Positions 44,777-54,504 of a stretch of DNA of 64,000 nt are shown in pieces. Origin of the DNA: Shewanella marinintestina (lineage in GTDB: Bacteria > Pseudomonadota > Gammaproteobacteria > Enterobacterales > Shewanellaceae); assembly GCF_023283845.1 (NCBI RefSeq), contig NZ_JAKILC010000004.1, positions 248,001 to 312,000 of the forward strand, given 5' to 3'. The notes under the pieces are model-generated. The model saw only the letters and a list, made by a program, of their open reading frames with translations. It had not been told where the DNA came from and ran no database searches. Within the stretch, counting starts at the first letter, position 1; the number at the start of each line of letters is the position of its first letter. The position numbers were made by a program, and so were the translations under genes.

Positions 44777-45498
44777 CGCATGGGCCTTTAATTATAGGGT
44801 CGCAGCTTGATTGGTGCTCAATTAACGGCGCGTAGCGCCTTGGCATACCATCAGCATTCGCAAAAGTGGACTCGGCGAAATCGTTATTGCTTTGAGTATA
44901 CCTGCGGCCTTTTTCTTCACTGATAACACGGTTTAAATTTGCACTAAAATTGCAAACTTGCTCACAGGTAAGGAGGGAAGTGTGCGCATGGGTGACTGTA
45001 TCTGGTCAGATGTGAGATCGGCTTATCAATTTCCACCATTTTAGACTGTTGGCTAGCTTGTAGAGCGGGATCGCAGCTCCGTGGTTCTAGGATTAAAGCG
45101 TGGCAAAGTCCTTTTTTGTGCGGCTTAAATGTTTTCTAAGCCTCAGTTACACTGCGGAAAAGGGGTTGGGTTGGAATGGTGTTAGATTAAGTGTGTTAAA
45201 GGTCACAAATAGGCTGATTTAGCAGTTGAACTGTCGCACTAAATTGCTAGATGAGCCTAGCGCGTAGTGGAGTAAGCCAGGGTCACTGGATGATTAACGG
45301 GGGTTTTTAGAGGGGAAACTAATATTGTTGAATAAATTTGCTATTTTGTAGCCTTTTGCGGCTAGGCTTCACTCCTCTCATGGGGTAAAATAGCGGGTTT
45401 TCTATTTGTAGTTATTTACTCGTTAAGAGTGAAGCAAAAGAAGTTTAGCCACTATCGCTTAGCAATGACCGCTTAGCCATTAAAAAGTTGATTAAATC
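44777..45498. other. 722-base divergent intergenic region between the formate dehydrogenase and prfB genes
   Basis: Contains the promoters of two divergent genes. The only coding hint is a 20-codon frame at 44982-45044 behind a strong Shine-Dalgarno sequence, listed separately. No repeat or riboswitch was recognised; a molybdenum-cofactor riboswitch was sought on the minus strand and not found. Confidence 0.5.
44982..45044 (+). CDS. Candidate 20-residue small protein with strong ribosome binding site
   Basis: GTG at 44982 (or ATG at 44988) opens a frame ending in TAG at 45042-45044 and encoding 18 to 20 residues. AAGGAGG (44970-44976) lies five bases before the GTG, an excellent Shine-Dalgarno match. 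It may be a leader peptide or a chance match in intergenic DNA; no family is recognised. Confidence 0.3.
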   Translation: MRMGDCIWSDVRSAYQFPPF

Positions 45499-46597
45499 AT
45501 GTTTGAAGTAAATCCAGTTAAATTCAAAATCAAGGAGCTCGCTGACCGTACCGACCTTCTTCGGGGGTATCTTTGACTACGATGCTAAAAGTGAGCGTCT
45601 AGAAGAAGTTAGCCGAGAGCTTGAAAGCTCAGAAGTGTGGAACGATCCAGAAAACGCCCAAGCCTTAGGCAAAGAGCGTGCAGCACTTGAAGCGGTAGTG
45701 AAAACTATCGACGATATGGACAGTGGACTAGAAGATATCGAGGGATTACTCGAGCTTGCCGTTGAAGAAGATGATGAAGAAACCTTCAATGACGCCACTG
45801 CTGAATTACAAGGCTTAGAGAAACGCTTAGAGGAACTTGAGTTCCGTCGCATGTTCTCTAAACCACATGATGCGTCAGATTGTTATTTAGATATTCAATC
45901 GGGTTCTGGCGGTACAGAGGCTCAAGACTGGGCGAACATGGTACTGCGTATGTTTTTACGTTGGGGCGAAGCCCACGACTACAAACCAGAATTGATTGAA
46001 GTGACAGCAGGTGATGTAGCCGGTATTAAAGGCGCCACCATTAAGTTTACTGGTGAATATGCTTTTGGTTCACTGCGTACCGAAACCGGTGTACACCGTT
46101 TAGTGCGTAAGTCACCATTTGACTCGTCAGGCAAGCGTCACACCTCTTTCTGTTCGGTATTCGTTTACCCAGAAATTGATGATTCGATTGAGATTGATAT
46201 CAATCCGTCGGACTTAAGAATTGATACCTACCGCGCATCGGGTGCGGGTGGTCAGCACGTAAACAAAACTGAGTCGGCTATTCGTATTACGCATTTACCG
46301 ACCAACACTGTGGTGCAATGTCAGAACGACCGTTCGCAGCATAAGAACCGTGATGCGGCAATGAAACAGTTAAAAGCAAAGCTGTATGAGCTAGAAATGC
46401 TGAAACAGAATGCTGATAAGCAAGCCGCCGAAGACGCCAAGTCAGATATTGGCTGGGGCAGCCAGATCCGTTCTTACGTGCTTGATGATGCACGTATTAA
46501 AGATCTACGCACCGGCGTTGAAAACCGAAATACCCAGAGCGTTTTAGATGGCGATCTGGACAAGTTTATTGAAGCTAGCCTGAAATCTGGCCTTTAA
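45499..46597 (+). CDS. prfB: Peptide chain release factor 2 (programmed +1 frameshift)
   Basis: Recognises UGA and UAA stops and releases the nascent chain. Translation starts at ATG 45499 ([18 protein letters not shown]) and reads 25 codons to a UGA at 45574. At CTT TGA C it slips by +1 and continues from GAC at 45575, giving 365 residues, the E. coli RF2 length. The internal Shine-Dalgarno-like GGGGG lies upstream of the slip site, as usual. The GGQ motif is in [18 protein letters not shown], and the tripeptide anticodon region SPF is present in KSPFDSS. lysS follows after 12 bases. Confidence 0.97.
45562..45577 (+). other. Programmed +1 frameshift site of prfB
   Basis: Sequence CGGGGGTATCTTTGAC: a Shine-Dalgarno-like purine run, the slippery CTT codon and an in-frame TGA. 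It is nearly identical to the E. coli autoregulatory site, so release-factor-2 shortage would increase readthrough into the second frame. Confidence 0.95.
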
Positions 46598-46609
46598 CGA
46601 GAGAAGAAG

Positions 46610-48115
46610 ATGACTGAACAAACCCAAGACGAGAACAAGTTAATTGCAGAGCGTCGTGCAAAATTAGAGCACATCCGTACGAACTGCCCAGCAAACGGTC
46701 ACCCGAACAACTTCGATCGAAAACACAAAGCGGCAGACATTCAAGCTGAATTTGGTAACAACACCAAAGAAGAGCTTGAAGGCATGGGCATTGAGCGTTC
46801 AATCGCTGGTCGTGTAATGGCTAAGCGTGGTCCATTCTTGGTTATCCAAGATGTGAGCGGTCGTATCCAAGCATACGCTGGTAAAGACGTTCAAAAAGAT
46901 CTTAAAGAAAAATTCCAAGGCCTAGATATCGGTGACATCATCGGTGTGACTGGTCAGCTACACCTGTCAGGTAAAGGCGACCTTTATGTGAACATGGAGC
47001 AGTACCAGTTGCTAACTAAAGCGCTGCGTCCACTACCTGAAAAGTTCCATGGCCTAACTGACCAAGAGACTCGTTACCGTCAGCGTTACGTTGACTTGAT
47101 CGTTAACGAAGACTCACGTGCAGCATTCGTTATGCGCTCTAAAGTGGTTACCGCGATCCGTAACTTCATGGTTAAGAAAGAGTTCATGGAAGTTGAAACG
47201 CCAATGATGCACAGCATCCCTGGTGGTGCTTCAGCACGCCCATTCGTAACGCACCACAATGCACTAGATATCGAAATGTATCTACGTATTGCACCTGAGC
47301 TATACCTTAAGCGTCTAGTGGTTGGTGGTTTTGAGCGTGTATTCGAAATCAACCGTAACTTCCGTAACGAAGGTCTGTCTCCACGTCATAACCCTGAATT
47401 TACTATGATGGAATTCTATATGGCGTACGCTGACTTCAACGATCTAATGGATCTTACTGAAGAGATGCTAAGCTCTATCGCTACTGAGCTTTGTGGTTCT
47501 CCACAGCTTCCATACGGTGAGCACACAGTTGACTTTGGTGGCCCATATGCACGTTTGAGCATGTTGGATGCGATCAAGAAGTACAACCCAGACAACGCTA
47601 CAATTCAGTCTATGACTTACGAAGAAGTTAAAGACGTTGAATTTATGCGTGACTTGGCTAAGAGCATCGGCATGACTGTTGAGAAGTTCTGGACTTGTGG
47701 ACAACTACTTGAAGAGATCTTTGGTGAAACAGCTGAGCCACAGTTGATGCAACCAACGTTCATCACGGGTTACCCAGCGGATATCTCTCCACTAGCACGT
47801 CGTAACGACGATAACCACTTTATCACTGACCGTTTCGAGTTCTTCATCGGCGGCCGTGAAGTGGCTAACGGTTTCTCTGAGCTTAACGATGCTGAAGATC
47901 AAGACAGCCGCTTTAAAGCACAGGTTGATGCTAAAGACGCTGGTGATGACGAAGCAATGTTCTACGATGCAGACTACATCACTGCACTAGAGCACGGTTT
48001 ACCACCAACTGCGGGTCAAGGTATCGGTATCGACCGTCTAGTGATGCTATTCACTAACACGCATACTATCCGTGACGTGATCCTGTTCCCTGCAATGCGC
48101 CCACAAGCGAACTAA
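46610..48115 (+). CDS. lysS: Lysyl-tRNA synthetase, class II
   Basis: Charges tRNA-Lys. The 501-residue protein has an N-terminal OB-fold anticodon-binding domain (about residues 60-150, [23 protein letters not shown]) and a class II catalytic domain. Motif 1 surrounds FMEVETPMM, motif 2 is [27 protein letters not shown] near residue 250, and motif 3 is [12 protein letters not shown] near residue 475. It is placed 12 bases after prfB, the usual gammaproteobacterial order. Strong codon bias fits high expression. Confidence 0.97.
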   Translation: MTEQTQDENKLIAERRAKLEHIRTNCPANGHPNNFDRKHKAADIQAEFGNNTKEELEGMGIERSIAGRVMAKRGPFLVIQDVSGRIQAYAGKDVQKDLKEKFQGLDIGDIIGVTGQLHLSGKGDLYVNMEQYQLLTKALRPLPEKFHGLTDQETRYRQRYVDLIVNEDSRAAFVMRSKVVTAIRNFMVKKEFMEVETPMMHSIPGGASARPFVTHHNALDIEMYLRIAPELYLKRLVVGGFERVFEINRNFRNEGLSPRHNPEFTMMEFYMAYADFNDLMDLTEEMLSSIATELCGSPQLPYGEHTVDFGGPYARLSMLDAIKKYNPDNATIQSMTYEEVKDVEFMRDLAKSIGMTVEKFWTCGQLLEEIFGETAEPQLMQPTFITGYPADISPLARRNDDNHFITDRFEFFIGGREVANGFSELNDAEDQDSRFKAQVDAKDAGDDEAMFYDADYITALEHGLPPTAGQGIGIDRLVMLFTNTHTIRDVILFPAMRPQAN

Positions 48116-48156
48116 TTTGTAGGGCTGATACAGCTAAACAGTATCGCCAATAAAAT

Positions 48157-48188
48157 AAAAACCAGCCACTCGGCTGGTTTTTTTGTTT
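48157..48188 (+). terminator. Rho-independent terminator of prfB-lysS
   Basis: A 10-bp stem (AAAACCAGCC with GGCTGGTTTT) around ACTC is followed by TTTGTTTT. Confidence 0.93.
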
Positions 48189-48713
48189 TCAGTTATCAAT
48201 TAACCATCACGCAGGTGCGGGCTATTTCAGGCTGCATATTGTTACCTTTAGCTAATCATGTATTTTCTGAGCTTGTTATATTTTTGGACTCAAGATAGGT
48301 AGCGAGTTTTATTTTGCTAAATACACTCTGTAAAGATTGATTATTATCAATTAAAACAGCGTTATAACCTTGTAATATAGGTTTTATGTAAAGATTGAAC
48401 AATCTTGATAGCTAGGCCTTCTCTACAGAATAAACATGATTTTCATCGTGACCTTCAAATACAACACTCCATAAGTGGTGAGTCAGCTAAAGCACTGACC
48501 TAAAGGCTTTTAGTGTTAAATAAGCCATTTTGAGTTATCTTGCTAGATTAGTATTTATATTGGCAAATTAGGCTTTATTTTCTTAGCTAAAGATACTAGT
48601 GTGTAACAGGTTTTTTATGCGCTTTAAGCGCTATTTTTAAGTGGATTAGAGTTGTATTGATGGCGCAAGCAAAGCGCTTTAGCTAATCCTTGAATGATTA
48701 ATAGGACATTAAG
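48189..48713. other. Intergenic region upstream of the GGDEF-EAL gene
   Basis: AT-rich, no gene recognised. It presumably contains the promoter of the c-di-GMP gene. TAGGACATTAAG directly precedes its TTG start. Confidence 0.5.
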
Positions 48714-51161
48714 TTGATTAATATCGAAATAACGCAAGCACAAAAGGGTGAGTGGCAGCTATCTATTGATATGCTGGCACGAATAGCCCAGTGCGGGGCC
48801 GCGTTATTTAAAGTTGATCAGACTGAAAAGTTTCAGGCGATGAGTTATGCCGCCGTTAGTCCTGCGCAGTTAGATCAGCTGATGAAAAGCTGTGAGCAAG
48901 ATACTCCTGTTGATACCAGCATTACTCTACTTGCAATTTATTGGCCTGCAGGTGCACTTTTTGGCTATCTAGGGACGATAGCGACGAGTAATGATAACCA
49001 ATCTATTCAGAATACTGATGCTGAAAAATTATTCAAAGTCTATATCAAGAGTATTGAACAAGATTTAATTGAGATCTATCGCCAATATAAATTGTTGCAG
49101 AATCAACAAAGAAGCCTGACAGAGCAAGTTAGCCATTTGAACTTGCAAATGTTTGTTGATTGCATGAAAGAACATGTGTGGGTAAAGAATAGTTACGGGC
49201 GTTACATCCTTGTCAATCAAAGTGTTGAGCAAGCATGGCATAGGTCTAGAGATTTGATTTTGGACCGTACCGATCATGAATTATTTGAGCCGCGCCTTGC
49301 GGAACACTTTATCGCTAGTGATCAAAAGGCGATTCGTAAAGGTATCGAAGTTTCGGCCGGCCAATGTGAAGGTTTAGATATCGGTAACGTCGATTCTTGG
49401 TTAGAAACCACTAAAGTGCCGATTTTTGCAGACAGTGGTGAGTTAGCTGGAGTGATTGGGATCTCACGTAATATATCTTCCCATAAAGCGGCTCAGGATC
49501 AGCTAGAGTTGGCTTCGCGGGTATTTGAGAACTCGGTTGAAGGTGTGGTGATCACCGATGTTGATGGCAATATTGTCGATGCACATGGCGCCTTTGAAAG
49601 TATCAGCGGTTACAGTAAACAAGAGCTACTTGGTCATAATCCTAGAATATTTAACTCCGGCCGACATGATAAAGCATTTTTCCAAAGTTTATGGGGAGAC
49701 TTACTAAGCCGAGGTAAGTGGCATGGTGAGATTTGGAATCGGCGTAAAAATGGTGCGATCTTTCCGCTAATGCTCAATATCAGTGCAGTGTATGATGATG
49801 AACATCAAATTCGTTTCTTTGTCGCCGTATTTACCGATATCTCAGCGCAAAAGAAGAGTGAAGCAGAATTAGCTGAAGTTGCCTTTTACGATCCCTTGAC
49901 TAAACTGCCTAACCGAATGGGTTTAACCGCGCGTTTAGAGCAAGGGATAAAGCAAGCGAGCCATAATAAAAGTCGCTTAGGGTTAGTGTATATTGATGTC
50001 GATCTGTTTAAGCAAATTAACGAAAGCTACGGCCACCCCGTAGGTGATGAAGTTTTACTGGAACTAAGCCGCCGTTTTAGTTTAGATCTTGATACGTTAG
50101 CGACTTCTGCACGCTTAGGCAGTGACGAGTTTGCGGTGATATTGCCTAATATTGATAGCAATGATGCGTTACTGCTGAATATCAATAAATTACGTAAGGT
50201 GTTTGATCAGCCGTTTTTGCTTGGCGAATATGGTCAAGCCCGATTGACCGCGAGTATGGGGGTCGCCATCTATCCAGACGATGGCCAAGATTCAAGTGAT
50301 CTTATGGTTAACGCTGAGGTTGCTATGCATAGGGCTAAGTATGAGGGTCGTAATAATTACGCCTTTTATACTGAGTCACTGACACAAGAATCAGTTGCCA
50401 AATTAAAGCTGCAAAGTGCATTGCACGATGCTTTATCCATTGGTGCATTTCATCTTGTTTACCAACCGAAGATCAGCTTTAAAACAGGAAAAGCTGTGGC
50501 GTTTGAAGCACTCCTGCGTTGGGATGATCCGGTGTTAGGTAGTATTTCTCCTGCAGTGTTTATCCCATTAGCTGAGAAAATTGGCCTGATTCAAGATATT
50601 GGTCGTTGGGTACTGAAAACAGCATGTGAGCAGGGACAGCGTTGGCATCAACAAGGTATTAATTTTGGCCGTGTGGCAGTCAACGTTGCGAGTCAGCAAT
50701 TACAGCGAAGTAGCTTTGTTTGCGAAGTGGCAGAAATCCTTGAGCAAACGGGTTTACCAGCAACTAGCTTAGAGCTGGAAGTTACTGAGAGCGGTATGAT
50801 GTCAGATCAACTGCTTGTGAGCCAATATTTAGCAAAGCTAGGCCAAATGGGAGTTGAATTGTCTATTGATGACTTTGGTACTGGCTATTCTTCGTTAAGT
50901 TATCTTAAAAAGTTACCTATCCATAAACTGAAAATCGACCAATCATTTGTTGCCGGTTTACCGTTAGATACACATAACACCGCCATTGCCAAAGCGATTA
51001 TTGCCATGGGGCATGCGCTTAATTTACAGGTGGTAGCGGAAGGTGTAGAAACCCAGGAGCAGGTTAATTTCTTAAAAGAAAATGGTTGTGACCAGGTGCA
51101 GGGCTATTTTTATAGCCGACCACAACGGGTAGAAAATTTAACTGAATTTTTAAACAATTAG
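48714..51161 (+). CDS. PAS-GGDEF-EAL c-di-GMP signalling protein
   Basis: An 815-residue cytosolic protein without membrane segments. An N-terminal region (about 1-140) ends in a helix (LIEIYRQYKLLQNQQRS). Two PAS domains follow (about 145-255, and about 265-380 with VFENSVEGVVITDVDGNIVDAHGAF). A GGDEF domain from about 388 (YDPLTKLPNRMGL) has the degenerate GSDEF in ARLGSDEFAVILP. The C-terminal EAL domain keeps FEALLRW and DDFGTGYSSLSYLKKLP, so it may hydrolyse c-di-GMP. Translation probably begins at TTG 48714, with AGGA 8 bases upstream. Confidence 0.93.
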   Translation: MINIEITQAQKGEWQLSIDMLARIAQCGAALFKVDQTEKFQAMSYAAVSPAQLDQLMKSCEQDTPVDTSITLLAIYWPAGALFGYLGTIATSNDNQSIQNTDAEKLFKVYIKSIEQDLIEIYRQYKLLQNQQRSLTEQVSHLNLQMFVDCMKEHVWVKNSYGRYILVNQSVEQAWHRSRDLILDRTDHELFEPRLAEHFIASDQKAIRKGIEVSAGQCEGLDIGNVDSWLETTKVPIFADSGELAGVIGISRNISSHKAAQDQLELASRVFENSVEGVVITDVDGNIVDAHGAFESISGYSKQELLGHNPRIFNSGRHDKAFFQSLWGDLLSRGKWHGEIWNRRKNGAIFPLMLNISAVYDDEHQIRFFVAVFTDISAQKKSEAELAEVAFYDPLTKLPNRMGLTARLEQGIKQASHNKSRLGLVYIDVDLFKQINESYGHPVGDEVLLELSRRFSLDLDTLATSARLGSDEFAVILPNIDSNDALLLNINKLRKVFDQPFLLGEYGQARLTASMGVAIYPDDGQDSSDLMVNAEVAMHRAKYEGRNNYAFYTESLTQESVAKLKLQSALHDALSIGAFHLVYQPKISFKTGKAVAFEALLRWDDPVLGSISPAVFIPLAEKIGLIQDIGRWVLKTACEQGQRWHQQGINFGRVAVNVASQQLQRSSFVCEVAEILEQTGLPATSLELEVTESGMMSDQLLVSQYLAKLGQMGVELSIDDFGTGYSSLSYLKKLPIHKLKIDQSFVAGLPLDTHNTAIAKAIIAMGHALNLQVVAEGVETQEQVNFLKENGCDQVQGYFYSRPQRVENLTEFLNN

Positions 51162-51181
51162 CAGCGCGTAAAGCGCTGGCT

Positions 51182-51784
51182 TTAGTCAGCGCTTATATCA
51201 AACTGATTAATCGTAACCACATCACCAGGTTGCATTGATCCAAGCTCAATATGAGCGATCCTGACCCTAACCAGTCTTAATGTCGGTAAACCAACCGCTG
51301 CTGTCATCTTTCTTATTTGACGGTTTTTTCCTTCACAAATCGTTATTGATAACCAACTTGTAGGCCCATGGCGAGGATCGCGTATTTTTTTGCCCCTTGA
51401 TGGAAGGTTAGGCTCAGCAACTAATAGCTCTACCTTGCAAGGTAAGGTCTGATATTTCTCACCATTTACGCCTATTTCAACACTCTGCTGTAACTGAGTA
51501 AGTTGCTCAGAGGTAACCTCACCATCAACTTGTACGTAGTACTCTTTCTCAATGTTTTTACTACGAATAACAAAGCTCTGCATACCGTCGGTAGTTAACA
51601 GCAGGAGTCCTTCGGAGTCATGGTCAAGCCTGCCAATAGCCATGGTCTTTTCTGGAAAATGAGCAAGTTGACCAAGCACTGGCTTGCTTTTACGAGTTTC
51701 AGGTACAAATTGACTCAAATATCCATAGGGTTTATAGATGAGAAAGTGACTATGTCGTTTCTCTGTAAGATCTGATTCTGACAT
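51182..51784 (-). CDS. rluE: RluE-like 23S rRNA pseudouridine synthase
   Basis: Predicted to convert U2457 of 23S rRNA to pseudouridine. The 200-residue protein lacks an S4 domain, as RluE does. The N-terminal motif LIYKPYGYLSQF, the catalytic GRLDHDSEGLLLLTTDG (Asp near residue 54), the PTSWLSITICEGKNRQIRKM region and GLPTLRLVRVRI match the RsuA/RluE group. An ATG at 51814 is also in frame; 51784 starts closer to the conserved fold. The symbol is inferred from overall layout. Confidence 0.88.
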   Translation of the reverse strand: MSESDLTEKRHSHFLIYKPYGYLSQFVPETRKSKPVLGQLAHFPEKTMAIGRLDHDSEGLLLLTTDGMQSFVIRSKNIEKEYYVQVDGEVTSEQLTQLQQSVEIGVNGEKYQTLPCKVELLVAEPNLPSRGKKIRDPRHGPTSWLSITICEGKNRQIRKMTAAVGLPTLRLVRVRIAHIELGSMQPGDVVTINQFDISAD

Positions 51785-52058
51785 GGCAGCGGCTCTAAAA
51801 TAATGGAGGCGCATTATAACCTTAATATCTAATTTTTAAGTGCATACATAGCCAATAAGCATAGATTGGTACGATTAATAGCTAATGACAGCGTTGTCAT
51901 TTGAGGTTATAGTTATGTTAACTAATTCATGGTGTCGGTCGACTTAACGAAAAATAGGTTAACTTGGTCGCACAGTACAAATGGTGAAAAGAGCATTACA
52001 GTGCTTTTAGAACGTGTTTGTAATCTAGCTGATGACTAACTGATATTGGATCAAATCT

Positions 52059-52850
52059 ATGCAAATCGTAATATTAAAAGACAGTGCCTCGGTTGCTGAA
52101 TATGGCGCCAACATTTTTATTAAGCAGCTGCAAAAAAAGGCTGATTCAGTACTGGGTTTAGCGACAGGTTCAACACCTGTTTCACTTTATCAAGGACTTA
52201 TAGCGGCAAACAAGGCTAAACAAATCTCTTTCTCAGGTGTTAAGACTTTTAACTTAGACGAATATCTAGGGCTAGAAGGCACACATCCGCAAAGCTACCG
52301 CTACTTTATGAACGAGCAGCTGTTTGATCATATTGATATTGATAAGTCACAAACATTTGTGCCACCAGGCGATGCGGCAAACCCAATTGAAGCATGCCAA
52401 GGTTACGAAGAGCAAATTAAGGCTGCAGGTGGGATCGATATTCAATTATTAGGTATTGGTCGTAATGGTCACATTGGTTTTAACGAGCCATCATCAGGCT
52501 TGATGTCACGCACAAGAGTTAAAACACTGACTAAAGCCACCATTGATGACAATGCACGCTTCTTTGAAGCTGGTGAATATCAACCACACCTTTCAATCAC
52601 TATGGGCATTGGTACGATTTTAGATGCTAAGAAAGTGGTATTACTAGCAACAGGTGAAAACAAAGCGGATGCGATTAAAGCAACGGTTGAAGGAGCATTA
52701 ACTGCCGCATGTCCTGCATCGGCACTGCAACTCCACCAAGATGCGGTATTAGTAATTGATGAAGCCGCAGCATCAAAACTCACTGACTGTGATTTTTATA
52801 AGCACATCGAAGCAGAGAATCAAAAGCTGATGGCAAGGCTTGGGCTGTAA
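52059..52850 (+). CDS. nagB: Glucosamine-6-phosphate deaminase (NagB-I)
   Basis: Converts glucosamine 6-phosphate to fructose 6-phosphate and ammonia. The 263-residue protein has the sugar-isomerase fold with [11 protein letters not shown], the general base in FNLDEY near residue 67, and [13 protein letters not shown] near residue 130. That last motif has Asn where E. coli NagB has Asp141 (NDGHIAFNEP) and in this resembles Gram-positive enzymes. His and Glu are kept. No nagA, nagC or nag transporter is adjacent, so control by that regulon is uncertain. Confidence 0.93.
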   Translation: MQIVILKDSASVAEYGANIFIKQLQKKADSVLGLATGSTPVSLYQGLIAANKAKQISFSGVKTFNLDEYLGLEGTHPQSYRYFMNEQLFDHIDIDKSQTFVPPGDAANPIEACQGYEEQIKAAGGIDIQLLGIGRNGHIGFNEPSSGLMSRTRVKTLTKATIDDNARFFEAGEYQPHLSITMGIGTILDAKKVVLLATGENKADAIKATVEGALTAACPASALQLHQDAVLVIDEAAASKLTDCDFYKHIEAENQKLMARLGL

Positions 52851-52875
52851 AGATATAGTTTTCTTCTATAAGATT

Positions 52876-52903
52876 AAAAGACAAGCAATGCTTGTCTTTT
52901 TGC
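52876..52903 (+). terminator. Rho-independent terminator of nagB
   Basis: A perfect 11-bp stem (AAAAGACAAGC with GCTTGTCTTTT) around AAT is followed by T residues. Confidence 0.9.
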
Positions 52904-53084
52904 TTTCTACTGACTTCCACTATTCTAAAATGTTCAAGTTGACTCAAACGCTCCCCTTCTTAAGTTATGCTGAAATTGTATCCTTACTTAATTTGTCATT
53001 TTGTTAATAATATGTTTATTCTTAAGTCACCTTTTAGCTAGGTTTGATTGAGGCCAGCTGAGCTGCAAATTAAGAGTAATCATC

Positions 53085-53621
53085 ATGCTAAAGAAATTTC
53101 TATTACTAATCTTAGTTATTATCGCCTTACCATTTATTGTTGCGCTATTTGTCGATAAAACCTATTCGGTTACTACGCAAGTCACTATAAATAAACCCGT
53201 TACAAAGGTATTCGATTACGTCAAATACCTCAAGAATCAAGATAACTATAGCGTGTGGGCACGGATGGATCCTGATATGCAAAAGAGCTATCGAGGTACT
53301 GATGGCATGGTCGGGTTTGTTGCTGGCTGGGTTAGCGACAAAGAAGATGTGGGTGAAGGTGAGCAAGAAATTATGCGTATCGATGAGGGGAAACGTATCG
53401 ATTACGCATTAAGGTTTTTTAAACCTTTCGAGTCAAATGATATGGCTTATATGCAAACTACCGCATTATCGTCTGATCAAACTCAAGTGACCTGGGGTTT
53501 TGATGGGCACTTAGATTATCCGATGAATTTGATGTTTTTGTTTATGGATTTTGAAGGCATGATAGGTAATGATTTAACCCAAGGTTTGGCGCAGCTAAAG
53601 ACAGTAGTAGAAGCTCAATAG
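53085..53621 (+). CDS. SRPBCC (polyketide cyclase-like) family protein with N-terminal membrane anchor
   Basis: A 178-residue protein with one N-terminal membrane segment or uncleaved signal (residues 3-23). Next comes a START/SRPBCC fold: VTTQVTINKPVTKVFDYVKYLKNQDNYSVWARMDP is the typical first strand-helix unit. A hydrophobic-ligand pocket is likely; the ligand is unknown. It is followed by the nitroreductase gene, 95 bases on. Confidence 0.85.
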   Translation: MLKKFLLLILVIIALPFIVALFVDKTYSVTTQVTINKPVTKVFDYVKYLKNQDNYSVWARMDPDMQKSYRGTDGMVGFVAGWVSDKEDVGEGEQEIMRIDEGKRIDYALRFFKPFESNDMAYMQTTALSSDQTQVTWGFDGHLDYPMNLMFLFMDFEGMIGNDLTQGLAQLKTVVEAQ

Positions 53622-53716
53622 CACAAAGTTGAAGATAATGGGCTTTGTCGCTCAGTGTTATTACAAGGCTAACTTAACGATTGATAACAATAATTAAAAT
53701 AAGTTGAAGGTAAAAC

Positions 53717-54388
53717 ATGACTGATACGCATCATCCTCTTAATGACTTTATTGAATACCCGCAAGCAGAGATGCTTGAGCGCGCTGAGCAAAACTATCAA
53801 CAGGTGCAGCGTCGTCATTCAATCCGCAAATTTTCAGACCGAGCCGTTCCCAAAGAAATTATCGAGAAGTGTATTCTCGCCGCAGGCACTGCGCCCAATG
53901 GGGCGAACCATCAGCCTTGGCATTTTGTTGCCATTAATAGCTCTGAAATAAAAGCGCAAATTCGCCATGAGGCTGAAGCGCTAGAGCAAGCTTTTTATGC
54001 TGGCCGAGCGGGTGAAGAGTGGCTTGATGCGCTTAAACCATTAGGCACTAATGCCGATAAACCTTATCTCGAACATGCGCCTTGGTTGATTGCCATTTTT
54101 AGTAAGAAACGCTCTGAAGAAGAGGGTGAACAAAAGACTAATTATTATGTGCATGAGTCGGTAGGGATAGCCACAGGTTTTTTAATTCAGGCACTGCATA
54201 ATGCAGGACTAGGCACCTTAACCCACACGCCAAAACCAATGTCTTTTTTAAGTAAGGTTTGCGGTCGCGATAATGCTAATGAGCGCCCCTATATGTTGAT
54301 TATTGCAGGTTACCCAGGTGACGATGCCACCGTGCCAGAACATGCACTGCAGAAAAAGTCGCTTGCTGAGATCTGTGACTTTATCTAA
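53717..54388 (+). CDS. Nitroreductase family protein
   Basis: Predicted FMN- and NAD(P)H-dependent oxidoreductase, 223 residues. The N-terminal FMN-binding motif RRHSIRKFSDRAV near residue 33 and GTAPNGANHQPWHFVAI near residue 61 are family signatures. ESVGIATGFLIQALHNAGLGTL forms the second part of the flavin site. Substrates (nitroaromatics, quinones or dehalogenation targets) cannot be predicted. AAGGTAAAAC precedes the ATG. Confidence 0.92.
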   Translation: MTDTHHPLNDFIEYPQAEMLERAEQNYQQVQRRHSIRKFSDRAVPKEIIEKCILAAGTAPNGANHQPWHFVAINSSEIKAQIRHEAEALEQAFYAGRAGEEWLDALKPLGTNADKPYLEHAPWLIAIFSKKRSEEEGEQKTNYYVHESVGIATGFLIQALHNAGLGTLTHTPKPMSFLSKVCGRDNANERPYMLIIAGYPGDDATVPEHALQKKSLAEICDFI

Positions 54389-54432
54389 ATACACTTTAGA
54401 GAAAATGCGATAGTTGATAGTTGATAGATGAT

Positions 54433-54463
54433 AAAACGGACGCCAATTGGCGTCCGTTTTTCT
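54433..54463. terminator. Bidirectional terminator between nitroreductase gene and hmp
   Basis: A 12-bp stem (AAAACGGACGCC with GGCGTCCGTTTT) with AATT loop lies between convergent genes. A short GATAGTT tandem precedes it. Confidence 0.93.
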
Positions 54464-54504
54464 AAGCTTTGTTTATATGGCTTGTTTAAACGCCCTTAGC
54501 GGTT

